DNA from: Cupriavidus taiwanensis LMG 19424
GTDB taxonomy: Bacteria > Pseudomonadota > Gammaproteobacteria > Burkholderiales > Burkholderiaceae
Reading direction: 5' to 3'
Assembly (NCBI RefSeq): GCF_000069785.1
Contig: NC_010528.1
Span: forward strand, 2,666,001 to 2,730,000
Length of the DNA: 64,000 nt
A model generated the notes under the pieces. The model did no database searches. It was given only the letters and a program-made list of their open reading frames with translations, and was not told the DNA's origin. Below are positions 1 to 10,236 of this stretch, piece by piece. A program made the translations under genes and the position numbers. Position 1 is the first letter of the stretch. Every line of letters begins with the position of its first letter.

Positions 1-713
1 GCCGGCTTGCCTGTCATGCGGATGCCGGCCGGCGCCATCGGCGTGGGCTCGGCGCCGAGGCCCGCGGCCTGCAGTTCGGCCAGCGCGGCCTCGCGGCTGG
101 TCTTGCCGAGGTTGACGCGCAGGTCCAGCGGTGCCGGGCGCAGCCAGGCGTCGCCCAAGGCCGCCGCAAAGGCTTCGCCATGCTGGCGCACCAGTTCGTC
201 GTACAGCCACTCGGGCAGGTTGGCGCGCACGCGCGGCGCCAGGCTGGAGCGCTCGATGGTGGTCAGGCGGTCCAGCCACTCGGCCTCATCGGGGTAGAGG
301 AACGGCGACAGCGCATCGCGGCCCAGCGTCGCCGCCAGCCCCAGCAGCGCCAGGCGGCGCGAGGCCGCGCCGGTGCCGCTCTCGGCAAACTGGGCAAACT
401 CGACGCGCCGGCGCAGCACCGCGTAGATCGCTTCGGCAATGATGCCGCGCTCGCGATGGCCCAGCTTGGCGTTTTCGCGGAAGTAGTAGCTGACCACCGC
501 ATCGGCGGGTCTCGCGAACAGCATGACCTTGCCCAGCAGGCGATCGATATGCTGGATATGGGTGGCATGCAGCCCGCCATGCGCGCGCGCCGGCGCGCCG
601 TTGGCGCCACTGGCATTGGGCGACCTGCGGATCGGGCTGCTCTTGCCCTTGCTGCGCGCGGGGGCGCGGCCCTCGCCGCGCGGGGACCGGTTTCCTGCCT
701 GGGTACGGCTCAT
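1..713 (-). CDS. RsmB/NOP-family rRNA cytosine-C5 methyltransferase, N-terminal part (runs off the window)
   Basis: Only the first ~237 codons are present; the gene reads leftward past base 1. The start is ATG at 713-711, which shares ATGA with the purN stop, so the two are translationally coupled. The N-terminus (residues 1-50) is a basic Arg/Ser/Gly-rich tail, followed by a helical region (about 55-165) and a stretch ending in NLPEWLYDEL, LDLRVNLGKTSREAAL and a Leu/Ala-rich segment. This matches the RNA-binding region that precedes the SAM-dependent catalytic domain in Fmu/RsmB-like enzymes that make 5-methylcytosine in 16S rRNA. The catalytic cysteines lie outside the window, so RsmB versus a paralogue cannot be decided. 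Position next to purN is typical for Burkholderiaceae. Confidence 0.8.
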   Translation of the reverse strand, partial: MSRTQAGNRSPRGEGRAPARSKGKSSPIRRSPNASGANGAPARAHGGLHATHIQHIDRLLGKVMLFARPADAVVSYYFRENAKLGHRERGIIAEAIYAVLRRRVEFAQFAESGTGAASRRLALLGLAATLGRDALSPFLYPDEAEWLDRLTTIERSSLAPRVRANLPEWLYDELVRQHGEAFAAALGDAWLRPAPLDLRVNLGKTSREAALAELQAAGLGAEPTPMAPAGIRMTGKP

Positions 714-1378
714 GCCTGGACTCCTGCCGCCGGGGTCGCGGCGGAGACGGCCATCAGCAATTGCGGTTCGGCCGGGTTGATAACATTGACGACGCCGTTC
801 TGGAGCTGCAGCCGGTCCTCGACGAACCACTGCACGGCGCGGGGGTAAATCACGTGCTCGCACGCAAGCAGGCGCTCGGCCAGGGTCTCGGGGGTGTCCG
901 CCGGCTGCACGTCGAGCGCGGCCTGGATCACGATCGGGCCATGATCCAGCTCCGGGGTCACGAAATGCACCGTGGCGCCATGCAGCTTGACACCCGCATC
1001 CAGCGCCTGCTTGTGGGTGTTCAGCCCCGGGAAGCACGGCAGCAGCGACGGATGGATATTCAGCAGCCGGCCCGCGTAGCGGTCGACAAAGCCGGGCGTG
1101 AGTATACGCATGAAACCCGCCAGCACCACCAGGTCCGGGGCGTAGGCGTCGATGGCCTGGGCCAGCGCCGCGTCGAAGGCGGCGCGGTCAGGGTGCTGGC
1201 GATGGTCGACCACGCCGGTTTCGATGCCTTGCTGGCGCGCAAACTGCAGGCCCGCGGCATCCGGCCGGTTCGACAGGACCGCGGCCACGCGGGCCGGCCA
1301 GCCGCCCCCCGCGCAGGCCCGGACGATGGCTTCCATATTGGAGCCTCGCCCGGAAATCAAGATGACAATTTTTTTCAT
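710..1378 (-). CDS. purN: Phosphoribosylglycinamide formyltransferase (GAR transformylase 1)
   Basis: 222 aa, the full length for PurN. It transfers a formyl group from 10-formyl-THF to GAR in step 3 of cytosolic purine biosynthesis. The phosphate loop SGRGSN is at residues 9-14. The catalytic triad is visible as N107 and H109 in LLNIHPSLLP, with D145 in ELDHGPIV. The stop overlaps the start of the downstream methyltransferase by 4 bases. There is no Shine-Dalgarno before the ATG; instead a TAGAAT hexamer ends 6 nt upstream, so the transcript may be leaderless. The C-terminus (about 205-222) is Ala/Val-rich and variable. Confidence 0.97.
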   Translation of the reverse strand: MKKIVILISGRGSNMEAIVRACAGGGWPARVAAVLSNRPDAAGLQFARQQGIETGVVDHRQHPDRAAFDAALAQAIDAYAPDLVVLAGFMRILTPGFVDRYAGRLLNIHPSLLPCFPGLNTHKQALDAGVKLHGATVHFVTPELDHGPIVIQAALDVQPADTPETLAERLLACEHVIYPRAVQWFVEDRLQLQNGVVNVINPAEPQLLMAVSAATPAAGVQA

Positions 1379-1384
1379 CGCGCA

Positions 1385-1390
1385 ATTCTA
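1385..1390 (-). promoter_or_regulatory. Candidate purN -10 box (leaderless arrangement)
   Basis: On the minus strand TAGAAT is followed by exactly 6 nt (TGCGCG) and then the purN ATG, which would place the transcription start on the ATG. No good -35 hexamer is visible at 16-18 bp spacing, so this is a candidate only. Confidence 0.45.
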
Positions 1391-1631
1391 CCAAGGCGAG
1401 GCGCTAAACTCCGGTAAAGCCAAACCAGTACGTGCTTAATTCACGTGATCCGGACAGGCGCCGCATTGGTGGCCTGTGGTAGCGAGGCCGTATAACCCGA
1501 TTGATGGATTGTGACGCTTCGCCCCCTCTGATAGAGTGGGCCCTACGTCCACGCGCCATTCCTGTGCACGACACAGGTTCTCCGGAGAGGTGACAACAAG
1601 GACGAAACGGGATATTTGAACGGGACTTCGC

Positions 1632-2291
1632 ATGTCGAACGCTGCACCGACGTTGTTGGTGGTCGATGATCATCCTATGGCCTTGTCAGGGACCACCGCC
1701 TTCCTGGCCGAAGTCATGCCGGATGTGGCAGTCCATGCCGCCGGCAGCGCCCGCGAGGCCCTGGCCAGCCTGCAGCAAGGCCTGCGCCCCGATATCGTGC
1801 TGCTCGATATCTGGCTGAACGACGGTACCGGCTTCGATGCCATGCAGACGTTCAAGACCGTCATCCCGGGCGCGCGCTTTATCTTCATGTCGGCGGAGGC
1901 CACCCCTGAAATCGTCGGTCGCGCCCGCGCGCTGTCGGCGTGCGGCTTCGTCGGCAAGCATCTGGATGCCAACGCCTTCACCGCCGCCGTGCGCAAGGTG
2001 CTGGCCGGCGACACCGCCTTCCCCACCGACGAGGCCCTCAACGGGCGTGCGCAGTCGTTCGGGCCCGCCCACGGCATTCCGGTCACGCCCGCCGAACTGG
2101 GCCTGACGCCGCGCCAGGGTTCGGTGCTGGCGCTGGTGCTGGAAGGCCTGCCAAACAAGGTGATTGCGCGGCGGCTGGGGCTGACCGAGAACACCGTCAA
2201 GGAACACGTTTCCGCCATCCTGCAGCGCCTGGGCGTGCGCACCCGCATGCAGGTGATGTCGCGCATGGAACGGTTCCGGCTGCGCCAGTAA
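1632..2291 (+). CDS. Two-component response regulator, NarL/LuxR family
   Basis: 219 aa. The receiver domain (about 7-125) has the acidic pair D12-D13, the phospho-acceptor D59 in IVLLDIWL, and the conserved Lys in FVGKHLDA. The C-terminal LuxR-type HTH (about 150-212) is clear: LTPRQGSVLALVLEGLPNKV and TENTVKEHVSAILQRLGVRTR. It converges on the hybrid histidine kinase at 2341-4200, with stop codons only about 50 bp apart, so the pair probably forms one signalling unit. The signal and targets are unknown. The 250-bp upstream gap may carry its promoter (weak TTGTGA at 1509 with GATAGA at 1530, 15-bp spacing). No Shine-Dalgarno stands out; CGGGACTTCGC precedes the ATG. Confidence 0.9.
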   Translation: MSNAAPTLLVVDDHPMALSGTTAFLAEVMPDVAVHAAGSAREALASLQQGLRPDIVLLDIWLNDGTGFDAMQTFKTVIPGARFIFMSAEATPEIVGRARALSACGFVGKHLDANAFTAAVRKVLAGDTAFPTDEALNGRAQSFGPAHGIPVTPAELGLTPRQGSVLALVLEGLPNKVIARRLGLTENTVKEHVSAILQRLGVRTRMQVMSRMERFRLRQ

Positions 2292-2340
2292 GGCGAGCCA
2301 CCGCCTTCGACGGCGCGCCCGGGCACGCCGGCGGCTTTGC

Positions 2341-4200
2341 CTACGCCGGCCGCAGCCAGCGCCGCAGCAGCATCCGCAGCGAGGCCGGATCCACCGGCTT
2401 GGGCAGCACGAAATACCCCGCCTCCTCCGCCGCCGCCAGCGCGGCCGACTTGAGATCGCCGGTCAGCAATGCACTGCGTGCCTGCGGCTGGGTGTTCTGC
2501 CAGCGCTCGAGCAGGTCCAGGCCATTTTCGCTGCCCGGCAGGCGCAGGTCGCAGAAGATGATGTCCGGGCGCAGGCCCTGGGCAAACAGCTTGTCGGCCT
2601 CGGCACCGTGCGCGGCACAGGCCACGCGGATGCCCCAGGCCTCCATCAGCGCAATCCACGCCTTGCGGATCTGGCTGTCGTCGTCGACCACCAGCACCGT
2701 GCCCTGCAGGCGATCGGGCTTGGCCTCCTCGGCCTGCGCCATGGCGCGCATCTCGCGCACGCTGGCCACGGTCTCGGCCGGCACCGGCGCCAGCGCGAAC
2801 CAGAACACCGAGCCCTTGCCGGGCACCGAGCGCACGCCATAGGTGCCCCGCATCAGCCGCACGCATTCCTTGAAGATCGCCAGGCCCAGGCCCAGGCCCT
2901 GCGACGGGTCGCGCTGCGGGTTATGGACCTGGTAATACGGCGAGAAGATGTCCGGCAGGTGCTCTGGCGTGACACCGGCGCCGGTGTCCCATACCTCCAG
3001 CCGCACGTTCTTGCGGCGCTGGCGCGCGGTCACCAGCACGCCGCCGCGCTGGGTGTAGCGCAGCGCGTTCTGCACCAGATTGAACAAGGCCCGGCGCAGC
3101 AGCACCGGCTCGGCCATCGCGTACAGCTCGTCCGGCACGCGCGGGGTCAGGGTCAGCCCGCTTTCGCGCGCGTCGGCGGCAAACTGGCTCATCACGTCGC
3201 GGATCAGCGCGCCGAGCTCGCAGGGCTCCAGCGTCGGCAGGACCTTGCGGCCTTCCAGCTTGGACAGGTCAAGCAGCGAGCGGAACAGCAGGTCGATGGT
3301 CTGGGTGCCCGCGGCCACCTGCTCCACCAGCGGATGCAGCGCGCTCGACTGGTTGCGCGCGCGCAGCGCCTCGACCAGCATCACCAGCGCATGCACCGGC
3401 TGGCGCAGGTCATGGCTGGCCGCGGCCAGGAAGCGCGACTTTTCTTCGCTGGCATGCAGCGCCCGCTCCTTTTCGTCCTGGAACTGCTTGGCCAGGCGCC
3501 GGCTGTCGCCCTCCAGCTGGATCGCGCGCACCAGCGTGACCTGCAGGTTGAAGGCGTGGCGCGACAGCATCAGCGCGTAGATCGCCAGCAGGACCTGCAC
3601 ATAGATGCCGTGGCCGGGGAAGGCGAATTCCGCCATCAGCAGGTTCGGCACGAGGATGGGCACGCCGGCGTAAACCAGGTTGGACGGCACCGGGGCCTGC
3701 GACACCGCGCCGCCGGCGAGCACGCCAAGGGTCAGCAGGTACAGCACGCTGGAGAACACCGGCGAGCCGGTATACAAATGCAGCAGCGCCGAACTGCCCC
3801 AGGTCATGCCGGTCAGGAAAGCGACCGCGCGCATGTTGTTCCACCACTTGTGCGTGTGCGCGGAGCGGCTCATCAGCGCGTGGTCGCGCTGGTAGCCGAT
3901 GTAGAACCACAGCCCTCCGGCCGTGAGCAGCAGCATCACCGCGCACCAGCCCAGCAGCGCGCCGCGGCTGACGTCGTTCCAGAAGCCGATGGCGGTCAGC
4001 GCGGGCAGCAGCACCGAGGCGACGATGGCGGTTGGCGCATTCTTGTGCACGATCGCCATCAGCTTGGCGCGCGTCTCGACGTCGAGCTGAGCGCTCGCCT
4101 GAGGCAGGCCCCGGGGCAGGAGCCGGGAAAAGAACCGATAGGTCAGCGCTTTCAACTGGGAATCAGGGATGGGCGAAGCTCGGACACGCCGCGCGGCCAA
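2341..4200 (-). CDS. Membrane-bound hybrid sensor histidine kinase with C-terminal receiver
   Basis: 619 aa. Residues about 57-215 contain six or seven hydrophobic segments forming an integral membrane sensor without a large periplasmic loop. A short linker leads to the HisKA domain with phospho-acceptor H263 (AASHDLRQPVHAL). It is followed by the HATPase_c domain: N box NLVQNALRYT around 374-383, G1 WDTGAGV, G2 GLGLGLAIF. The C-terminal receiver (about 500-615) has acidic residues at 506-508, phospho-acceptor D551 (FCDLRLPG) and Lys in VLPKPVD. The start at TTG 4200 (AGAGG upstream) is uncertain; another TTG is at 4155. It probably signals to the convergent LuxR-type regulator at 1632-2291, with its receiver as relay or phosphate sink (inference). 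Confidence 0.9.
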   Translation of the reverse strand: MAARRVRASPIPDSQLKALTYRFFSRLLPRGLPQASAQLDVETRAKLMAIVHKNAPTAIVASVLLPALTAIGFWNDVSRGALLGWCAVMLLLTAGGLWFYIGYQRDHALMSRSAHTHKWWNNMRAVAFLTGMTWGSSALLHLYTGSPVFSSVLYLLTLGVLAGGAVSQAPVPSNLVYAGVPILVPNLLMAEFAFPGHGIYVQVLLAIYALMLSRHAFNLQVTLVRAIQLEGDSRRLAKQFQDEKERALHASEEKSRFLAAASHDLRQPVHALVMLVEALRARNQSSALHPLVEQVAAGTQTIDLLFRSLLDLSKLEGRKVLPTLEPCELGALIRDVMSQFAADARESGLTLTPRVPDELYAMAEPVLLRRALFNLVQNALRYTQRGGVLVTARQRRKNVRLEVWDTGAGVTPEHLPDIFSPYYQVHNPQRDPSQGLGLGLAIFKECVRLMRGTYGVRSVPGKGSVFWFALAPVPAETVASVREMRAMAQAEEAKPDRLQGTVLVVDDDSQIRKAWIALMEAWGIRVACAAHGAEADKLFAQGLRPDIIFCDLRLPGSENGLDLLERWQNTQPQARSALLTGDLKSAALAAAEEAGYFVLPKPVDPASLRMLLRRWLRPA

Positions 4201-4364
4201 GCCGGCGGCAGGCCTCTAGCGAGTCACCGCAGTGAGCCAAAGTGGCGCCTATCATGCCGCCTTTTGCGGTATCGCGCCATGGCGGGAGGGCCGGTTGCGG
4301 CACAAAAGCCGCAGCGCCGGGACCGGCCGGGGGCGGCGGCAGCGGCAAGCCGACCCATTCGCCT

Positions 4365-4370
4365 TATAAT
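4365..4370 (+). promoter_or_regulatory. Candidate ribF -10 box
   Basis: TATAAT at 33 nt before the ribF GTG, in the 200-bp gap shared with the divergent kinase gene. No convincing -35 hexamer is visible 16-18 bp upstream. Confidence 0.45.
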
Positions 4371-4403
4371 GCTCGCTTTACCCGAATCGATTCCCGCCGT
4401 CCC

Positions 4404-5411
4404 GTGAAAGTCTTCCGCGGCCTGCCCAACGCCGAGAGCCGGGCGCCCTGCGCGCTCACCATCGGCAATTTCGACGGTGTGCATCGCGGCCACCAGTCGC
4501 TGCTCGCGCGTGCGCGCGCGGCGGCCGATGCGCGCGGCCTGCCGCTGTGCGTGATGACCTTCGAGCCGCATCCGCGCGAGTTCTTCACGCCGGACAAGGC
4601 CCCTACCCGGATCGCGCTGCTGCGCGACAAGCTGGAAAGCCTGCGCCGCAACGGCGTGGACCGCGTGGTGGTGGAACACTTCAACGCCCATTTTGCCGGC
4701 CAGTCGCCGCAGGAATTCGTCGAGAACGTGCTTTGGCACGGCCTGCATACCCGCTGGCTGCTGGTCGGCGACGATTTCCGCTTCGGCGCCAAACGCGCCG
4801 GCGATTTTGCCTACCTGCAGGAGGCCGGGCGCCGCTACGGCTTCGATGTCGAGCAGATGGGGTCGGTGTCCGAAGGCGGGATCCGCATCTCCAGCTCGGC
4901 GGTGCGCCAGGCGCTGGCCGATGGCGACCTGGAACACGCGCGGCGCCTGCTCGGCCACGGCTACGCCATCAGCGGCCACGTGATCCACGGCCGCAAGCTG
5001 GGCCGCGACCTCGGCTTCCCGACGCTGAACCTGCGCATCTCGCACAAGCGCCCGGCGGTCAGCGGCATCTTCGTGGTGCAGGTGCACGGCATCGCCGATC
5101 ATCCGCTGCCCGGCGTGGCCAGCATCGGCGTGCGCCCCACCATCGAGGACGCCGGCCGGGTACTGCTGGAAGTCCATCTCTTCGATTTCAATGAAAGCCT
5201 GTACGGCAAGCTGGTGCGGGTCGAATTCATGAAGAAGCTGCGCGACGAGGCGCGCTTCGACTCCCTGGACGAACTGACCGCCGCGATCGCCAAGGACAGC
5301 GCCGACGCGCGCGCCTTTTTCGGCCTGACGGCGCCAGGCGCTGCTGCGGCGGAGGCGGAAGGCAGCGGCTGCCGCGATTTCGCCACCTCGGCCACCGACC
5401 GAATTAGGTAG
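4404..5411 (+). CDS. ribF: Bifunctional riboflavin kinase / FAD synthetase
   Basis: 335 aa from GTG 4404, typical for RibF. I chose this start because MKVFRGLPN matches the family N-terminus, while an in-frame extension upstream crosses the -10 box and is low-complexity. The N-terminal FAD synthetase domain has the nucleotidyltransferase motif [11 protein letters not shown] at 20-30. The C-terminal flavokinase domain begins around [16 protein letters not shown] and includes the conserved region [12 protein letters not shown]. The enzyme converts riboflavin to FMN and then FAD in the cytosol. The last ~25 residues are an Ala/Glu-rich tail. It precedes ileS and lspA, the common betaproteobacterial order. 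Confidence 0.96.
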   Translation: MKVFRGLPNAESRAPCALTIGNFDGVHRGHQSLLARARAAADARGLPLCVMTFEPHPREFFTPDKAPTRIALLRDKLESLRRNGVDRVVVEHFNAHFAGQSPQEFVENVLWHGLHTRWLLVGDDFRFGAKRAGDFAYLQEAGRRYGFDVEQMGSVSEGGIRISSSAVRQALADGDLEHARRLLGHGYAISGHVIHGRKLGRDLGFPTLNLRISHKRPAVSGIFVVQVHGIADHPLPGVASIGVRPTIEDAGRVLLEVHLFDFNESLYGKLVRVEFMKKLRDEARFDSLDELTAAIAKDSADARAFFGLTAPGAAAAEAEGSGCRDFATSATDRIR

Positions 5412-5530
5412 CGGCCGGCGCCCCGCGCCCCGCTGCGCGGGCCCGGTTCGCACGCCGCCTGCTCCAGTCTTCACGCGCGCCGCCGGCCCACCACCGGCCG
5501 CGCGCCAACCGAATTGCCCTGAGAATCGAA

Positions 5531-8431
5531 ATGTCCGACGACAAACGCGCCAAATCCGATAAGAACGAGAAGAACAAGTATCCCGTCAACCTGCTCGACA
5601 CGCCCTTCCCGATGCGTGGCGACCTGCCCAAGCGCGAGCCGCAATGGGTCAAGCAGTGGCAGGACAAGCAGCTCTACAAGAAGATCCGCGCGGCGCGCAA
5701 GGGCGCGAAGAAGTTCGTGCTGCACGACGGCCCGCCGTATGCCAACGGCGACATCCATATCGGCCACGCCGTCAACAAGGTGCTCAAGGACATGATCATC
5801 AAGGCGCGCGGCCTGACCGGCCTCGACGCCGTCTACGTGCCGGGCTGGGACTGCCACGGCATGCCGATCGAGATCCAGATCGAGAAGAAGTTCGGCAAGG
5901 GCCTGCCGGTGCAGGAAGTCCAGGCCAAGGCGCGCGCCTATGCCACCGAGCAGATCAAGCGGCAGATGGTGGACTTCGAGCGCCTGGGCGTGCTCGGCGA
6001 CTGGGACCACCCCTACCTGACCATGAACTATCGCAACGAGGCGGACGAACTGCGCGCGCTCGGCAAGATCATGGAAAAGGGCTATGTGTTCCGCGGCCTG
6101 AAGCCGGTGAACTGGTGCTTCGATTGCGGCTCGGCGCTGGCCGAGGCCGAAGTCGAATACAAGGACAAGGTCGACCTGTCGATCGACGTGGGCTTCCCGT
6201 TCGCCGAGGCCGACAAGCTGGCGCACGCGTTCAAGGTGCCGGTCGAGCAGATCGACGCCAGGCCGGGCTGGATCGTGATCTGGACCACCACGCCGTGGAC
6301 CATCCCGAGCAACCAGGCGCTGAACGTGCACCCGGAGGTGGAATACGCGCTGGTCGATACGCCGCGCGGCCACCTGATCCTGGCCACCGAGCGTGTCGAA
6401 GAACAGCTGAAAGTGTACGCACTGGAAGGCAAGGTGATCGCCACCGCGACCGGCGCCGCGCTGTCGGAAATCCGGTTCCATCACCCGCTGGCCAAGATGG
6501 ACGGGGGCTATGACCGCCTGTCGCCGATCTACCTCGGCGACTACGTCACCACCGATACCGGCTCGGGCATCGTGCACTCGGCCCCTGCCTATGGCGTGGA
6601 AGACTTCCAGTCGTGCAAGGCGCATGGCATGCCCGACAGCGACATCATCAGCCCGGTGATGGGCAATGGCGTGTACGCCGGCACGCTGCCGCTGTTCGGC
6701 GGCCTGTCGATCTGGGACGCCAACCCCAGGATCGTCGAGGCGCTGCAGGAATCGGGCAACCTGTTCAACTCGCACAAGTACACCCACAGCTACATGCACT
6801 GCTGGCGCCACAAGACGCCGATCATCTACCGCGCCACCTCGCAGTGGTTCGCCGGCATGGACGTGGACCCGGCCGAGGAGAACGGCAAGCCGGTGCCGAC
6901 CCTGCGCGAGACCGCGCTGGCCGGCATCGACGCCACCGAGTTCTACCCGGCCTGGGGCAAGCAGCGCCTGCACAACATGATCGCCAACCGGCCGGACTGG
7001 ACCCTGTCGCGCCAGCGCCAGTGGGGCGTGCCGATGGCGTTCTTCGTGCACAAGGAAACCGGCGCGCTGCATCCGCGCACGCCCGAGCTGCTGGAAGCGA
7101 TCGCCAAGCGCGTCGAGCAGCAGGGCATCGAAGCCTGGCAGACGCTGGATCCGGCCGAGCTGCTGGGCGACGAGGCCAGCCAGTATGAGAAGAACCGCGA
7201 CACCCTCGACGTCTGGTTCGATTCCGGCACCACGCACTGGACCGTGATCCGCGGCTCGCACCGCGACGACCTGTACGACCCGTCCGCCGACGAGGCCGAC
7301 GGCCGTCTGGCCGACCTGTACCTGGAAGGCTCGGACCAGCACCGCGGCTGGTTCCACTCGTCGCTGCTGACCGCCTCGATGCTGTATGGCAAGCCGCCCT
7401 ACAAGGCGCTGCTGACGCACGGCTTCACCGTCGACGGCGAAGGCCGCAAGATGTCCAAGTCGATCGGCAATACCGTGTCGCCGCAGGACATCGCCAACAA
7501 GATGGGCGCGGAGATCATCCGCCTGTGGGTGGCCTCGACCGATTACTCGGGCGAGCTGTCAATCTCGGACGAGATCCTCAAGCGCGTGGTGGAAAGCTAT
7601 CGCCGCATCCGCAATACGCTGCGCTTCCTGCTGTCCAACCTGTCCGACTACGACCACGGCAAGCACGCGCTGCCGGCCGCCGAGTGGCTGGAGATCGACC
7701 GCTACGCCGTCGCGCTGACCGCGCAGTTGCAGAAGGAAGTGCTGTCGCACTACGAGGCCTATGAATTCCACCCGGTGGTGGCCAAGCTGCAGACCTTCTG
7801 CTCCGAGGACCTGGGCGGCTTCTACCTCGACGTGCTGAAGGACCGCCTGTACACCACCGCGCCGGACTCGAAGGCGCGCCGCGCCGCGCAGAACGCGCTG
7901 TATCACATCACGCAGGCGATGCTGCACTGGATGGCGCCGTTCCTATCGTTCACCGCCGAGGAAGCGTGGCAGGTGTTCGCCCATGGCACCGCGCACACCG
8001 ACACCATCTTCACCAGCACCTATTACGCCGTGCCGGAAGTCGACGACGCCGACGACCTGCTGCAGAAATGGCATACGCTGCGCGAGGTGCGCGCCGAGGT
8101 CACCCGTCAGCTGGAGGCGGTGCGCGTGGAAGGCGAGATCGGTTCGTCGCTGCAAGCCGAGCTGACCATTCAGGCCGGCGGCCCGGTGCTTGAGGCGCTG
8201 CAGAGCCTGGGCGACGACCTGCGCTTCGTGCTGCTGACGTCGGCGGCCAAGGTGACGGCCGCGCCCGAGGCCGGCGACCTGCTGGTGACGGTGACACCGT
8301 CGGCGCATGCCAAGTGCGAGCGCTGCTGGCACTACCGCGCCGACGTCGGCCACAACCCCGACCACCCCACCCTCTGCGGCCGCTGCGACAGCAACCTGTT
8401 CGGCGCCGGCGAACACAGGAGCCATGCCTGA
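5531..8431 (+). CDS. ileS: Isoleucyl-tRNA synthetase
   Basis: 966 aa class I aminoacyl-tRNA synthetase of the bacterial type. It charges tRNA-Ile and has an editing domain against valine. The HIGH motif appears as [15 protein letters not shown] near residue 75 and the KMSKS loop as RKMSKSIGN near residue 640. The CP1 editing insertion ([17 protein letters not shown]) lies between them. The C-terminus carries the zinc site CERCWHY ... CGRC. The stop TGA overlaps the lspA ATG by one base (TGATG), coupling ileS to the signal peptidase gene, as in E. coli ribF-ileS-lspA. Confidence 0.98.
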   Translation: MSDDKRAKSDKNEKNKYPVNLLDTPFPMRGDLPKREPQWVKQWQDKQLYKKIRAARKGAKKFVLHDGPPYANGDIHIGHAVNKVLKDMIIKARGLTGLDAVYVPGWDCHGMPIEIQIEKKFGKGLPVQEVQAKARAYATEQIKRQMVDFERLGVLGDWDHPYLTMNYRNEADELRALGKIMEKGYVFRGLKPVNWCFDCGSALAEAEVEYKDKVDLSIDVGFPFAEADKLAHAFKVPVEQIDARPGWIVIWTTTPWTIPSNQALNVHPEVEYALVDTPRGHLILATERVEEQLKVYALEGKVIATATGAALSEIRFHHPLAKMDGGYDRLSPIYLGDYVTTDTGSGIVHSAPAYGVEDFQSCKAHGMPDSDIISPVMGNGVYAGTLPLFGGLSIWDANPRIVEALQESGNLFNSHKYTHSYMHCWRHKTPIIYRATSQWFAGMDVDPAEENGKPVPTLRETALAGIDATEFYPAWGKQRLHNMIANRPDWTLSRQRQWGVPMAFFVHKETGALHPRTPELLEAIAKRVEQQGIEAWQTLDPAELLGDEASQYEKNRDTLDVWFDSGTTHWTVIRGSHRDDLYDPSADEADGRLADLYLEGSDQHRGWFHSSLLTASMLYGKPPYKALLTHGFTVDGEGRKMSKSIGNTVSPQDIANKMGAEIIRLWVASTDYSGELSISDEILKRVVESYRRIRNTLRFLLSNLSDYDHGKHALPAAEWLEIDRYAVALTAQLQKEVLSHYEAYEFHPVVAKLQTFCSEDLGGFYLDVLKDRLYTTAPDSKARRAAQNALYHITQAMLHWMAPFLSFTAEEAWQVFAHGTAHTDTIFTSTYYAVPEVDDADDLLQKWHTLREVRAEVTRQLEAVRVEGEIGSSLQAELTIQAGGPVLEALQSLGDDLRFVLLTSAAKVTAAPEAGDLLVTVTPSAHAKCERCWHYRADVGHNPDHPTLCGRCDSNLFGAGEHRSHA

Positions 8432-8961
8432 TGGCATCGACCACGTCCCGTTCGGCGCGCCCCGCGCGCCGCAACAACAAGGCTGCCGGCAGCACCACTC
8501 CGCTGCTGTGGCTGGCCTTTGCGCTGCTGGTGGTGCTGCTCGACCAGTTCTTCAAGATCGTGATCGTGCGCAGCTTCACCTATGGCGAGTCGCGCCCGGT
8601 GACCGGCTTCTTCAACCTCGTGCTGGTCTACAACAAGGGCGCGGCGTTCAGCTTCCTGGCCGACGCCGGCGGCTGGCAGCGCTGGTTCTTCACCGGCCTG
8701 GGCGTGGTGGTCGGCGCGTTCATCGTCTGGCTGCTGTACCGCCATACCGGCCAGCGGCTGTTCTGCTTCGCGGTGTCGCTGATCCTGGGCGGCGCGGTCG
8801 GCAACGTGGTCGACCGCGTGATCTACGGCCATGTGATCGATTTCCTGGACTTCTACGTGGGCAGGTATCACTGGCCGGCTTTCAACGTCGCGGACTGCGC
8901 CATTACGGTCGGCGCGGTGCTGCTGATCGTGGATGAGCTGCGGCGGGTGCGCAAGCACTGA
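8431..8961 (+). CDS. lspA: Prolipoprotein signal peptidase (signal peptidase II)
   Basis: 176 aa inner-membrane aspartyl protease that removes the signal peptide from diacylglyceryl prolipoproteins. Four hydrophobic segments are seen (about 24-42, 75-100, 108-128, 148-168). The family signatures [11 protein letters not shown] with [10 protein letters not shown], and FNVADCAI, carry the two catalytic aspartates. The N-terminus has an extra basic Ser/Arg/Ala-rich stretch of about 20 residues before the first helix. ATG 8431 overlaps the ileS stop. Confidence 0.97.
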   Translation: MASTTSRSARPARRNNKAAGSTTPLLWLAFALLVVLLDQFFKIVIVRSFTYGESRPVTGFFNLVLVYNKGAAFSFLADAGGWQRWFFTGLGVVVGAFIVWLLYRHTGQRLFCFAVSLILGGAVGNVVDRVIYGHVIDFLDFYVGRYHWPAFNVADCAITVGAVLLIVDELRRVRKH

Positions 8962-9007
8962 GCGGCACCGGTACCATTCCTCTTCCCTTCCCAGCCAGGT
9001 TCCCACC

Positions 9008-10210
9008 ATGGATTTGCGCGGCAAGCACATCGTTCTCGGCCTGACCGGCGGCATCGCCTGCTACAAGTCGGCCGAACTGGTCCGGCTGCTGACCAAGGCC
9101 GGCGCCACCGTGCAGGTGGCCATGACCGAGGCGGCAACGCATTTCATCACGCCGGTGACGATGCAGGCGCTGTCCGGCCGGCCGGTCTTCCTGTCGCAAT
9201 GGGATGCGCGCATCGACAACAACATGGCGCATATCGACCTCTCGCGCGAGGCTGACGCCATTGTCATCGCCCCTGCATCCACCGACTTCATGGCGCGGCT
9301 GGCCAACGGCCTGTGCGACGACCTGCTGAGCACGCTGTGCATCGCACGCGACTGTCCGCTGCTGGTGGCACCGGCGATGAACCGCCAGATGTGGGCCGCG
9401 CCCGCCACGCAGCGCAACGCCGCCCAGCTGCGCGCCGACGGCGTGGTCATCCTGGGGCCGGGCAGCGGCGACCAGGCCTGCGGCGAAGTCGGCGACGGCC
9501 GCATGCTGGAACCCGAGGAGCTGCTCGAAGACATCATCGCCTTCTTCCAGCCCAAGCCGCTGCAGGGCAAGCGCATGCTGATCACCGCCGGGCCGACCTT
9601 CGAGGCAATCGATCCGGTGCGCGGCATCACCAACCTGTCGTCCGGCAAGATGGGTTTCTCGATCGCGCGCGCGGCCCGCGAGGCCGGCGCCGAAGTGCTG
9701 CTGGTGGCCGGCCCCACCGGCCTGCCGACCCCGCGCGGCGTGATGCGCACCGACGTGCGCAGCGCGCAGCAGATGCATGACGCGGTGATGGCGCAGCTGC
9801 CCGGCGTGGATGTCTTCGTCGCGGTGGCCGCGGTGGCGGACTGGCGCCCGTCCGAGGTCGCGCAGCAGAAGCTGAAGAAGGCCAGCGATACCGATACGCC
9901 GACGCTGCAGTTCGTGCAGAACCCCGACATCCTGGCCGCGGTCGCGGGCCGCGCCGACGCGCCCTACTGCGTCGGCTTTGCCGCCGAAAGCGAGAACCTG
10001 GAGCAGTACGGCGAGCAGAAGCGCCAGCGCAAGGGCGTGCCGCTGCTGGTGGGCAATATCGGCCACCACACCTTCGGCCTGGACGACAACGAGATCGTGT
10101 TGTTCGACGCCGCAGGCATGACGCGGCTGCCGCGCGCCGACAAGCTGTCGCTGGCACGCCAGCTGGTTGCCGCCATCGGCGCGCGCCTGCCCGGACGCGC
10201 GCGTCCCTGA
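9008..10210 (+). CDS. coaBC: Bifunctional phosphopantothenoylcysteine decarboxylase / phosphopantothenate-cysteine ligase
   Basis: 400 aa. The N-terminal flavin-dependent CoaC domain (about 1-180) starts with KHIVLGLTGGIACYKSAEL and contains the active-site histidine region NMAHIDLSREAD, the PAMNRQMW motif and the cysteine-containing clamp GDQACGEVGDGRM. The CoaB ligase domain begins at about 190 (MLITAGPTFEAIDPVRGITN) and includes AAVADWRP. Together they make 4'-phosphopantetheine, a coenzyme A precursor, from 4'-phosphopantothenate and cysteine. ATG 9008 is used because the in-frame extension to 8933 overlaps lspA. Confidence 0.97.
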   Translation: MDLRGKHIVLGLTGGIACYKSAELVRLLTKAGATVQVAMTEAATHFITPVTMQALSGRPVFLSQWDARIDNNMAHIDLSREADAIVIAPASTDFMARLANGLCDDLLSTLCIARDCPLLVAPAMNRQMWAAPATQRNAAQLRADGVVILGPGSGDQACGEVGDGRMLEPEELLEDIIAFFQPKPLQGKRMLITAGPTFEAIDPVRGITNLSSGKMGFSIARAAREAGAEVLLVAGPTGLPTPRGVMRTDVRSAQQMHDAVMAQLPGVDVFVAVAAVADWRPSEVAQQKLKKASDTDTPTLQFVQNPDILAAVAGRADAPYCVGFAAESENLEQYGEQKRQRKGVPLLVGNIGHHTFGLDDNEIVLFDAAGMTRLPRADKLSLARQLVAAIGARLPGRARP

Positions 10211-10236
10211 CTTTGCAACGTATTCCCGAGAGTGTT

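Noticed and set aside
1509..1535. TTGTGA / GATAGA pair before the LuxR-type regulator as a promoter
   Set aside because: Only 15-bp spacing and weak hexamers; mentioned in the gene entry but not annotated.
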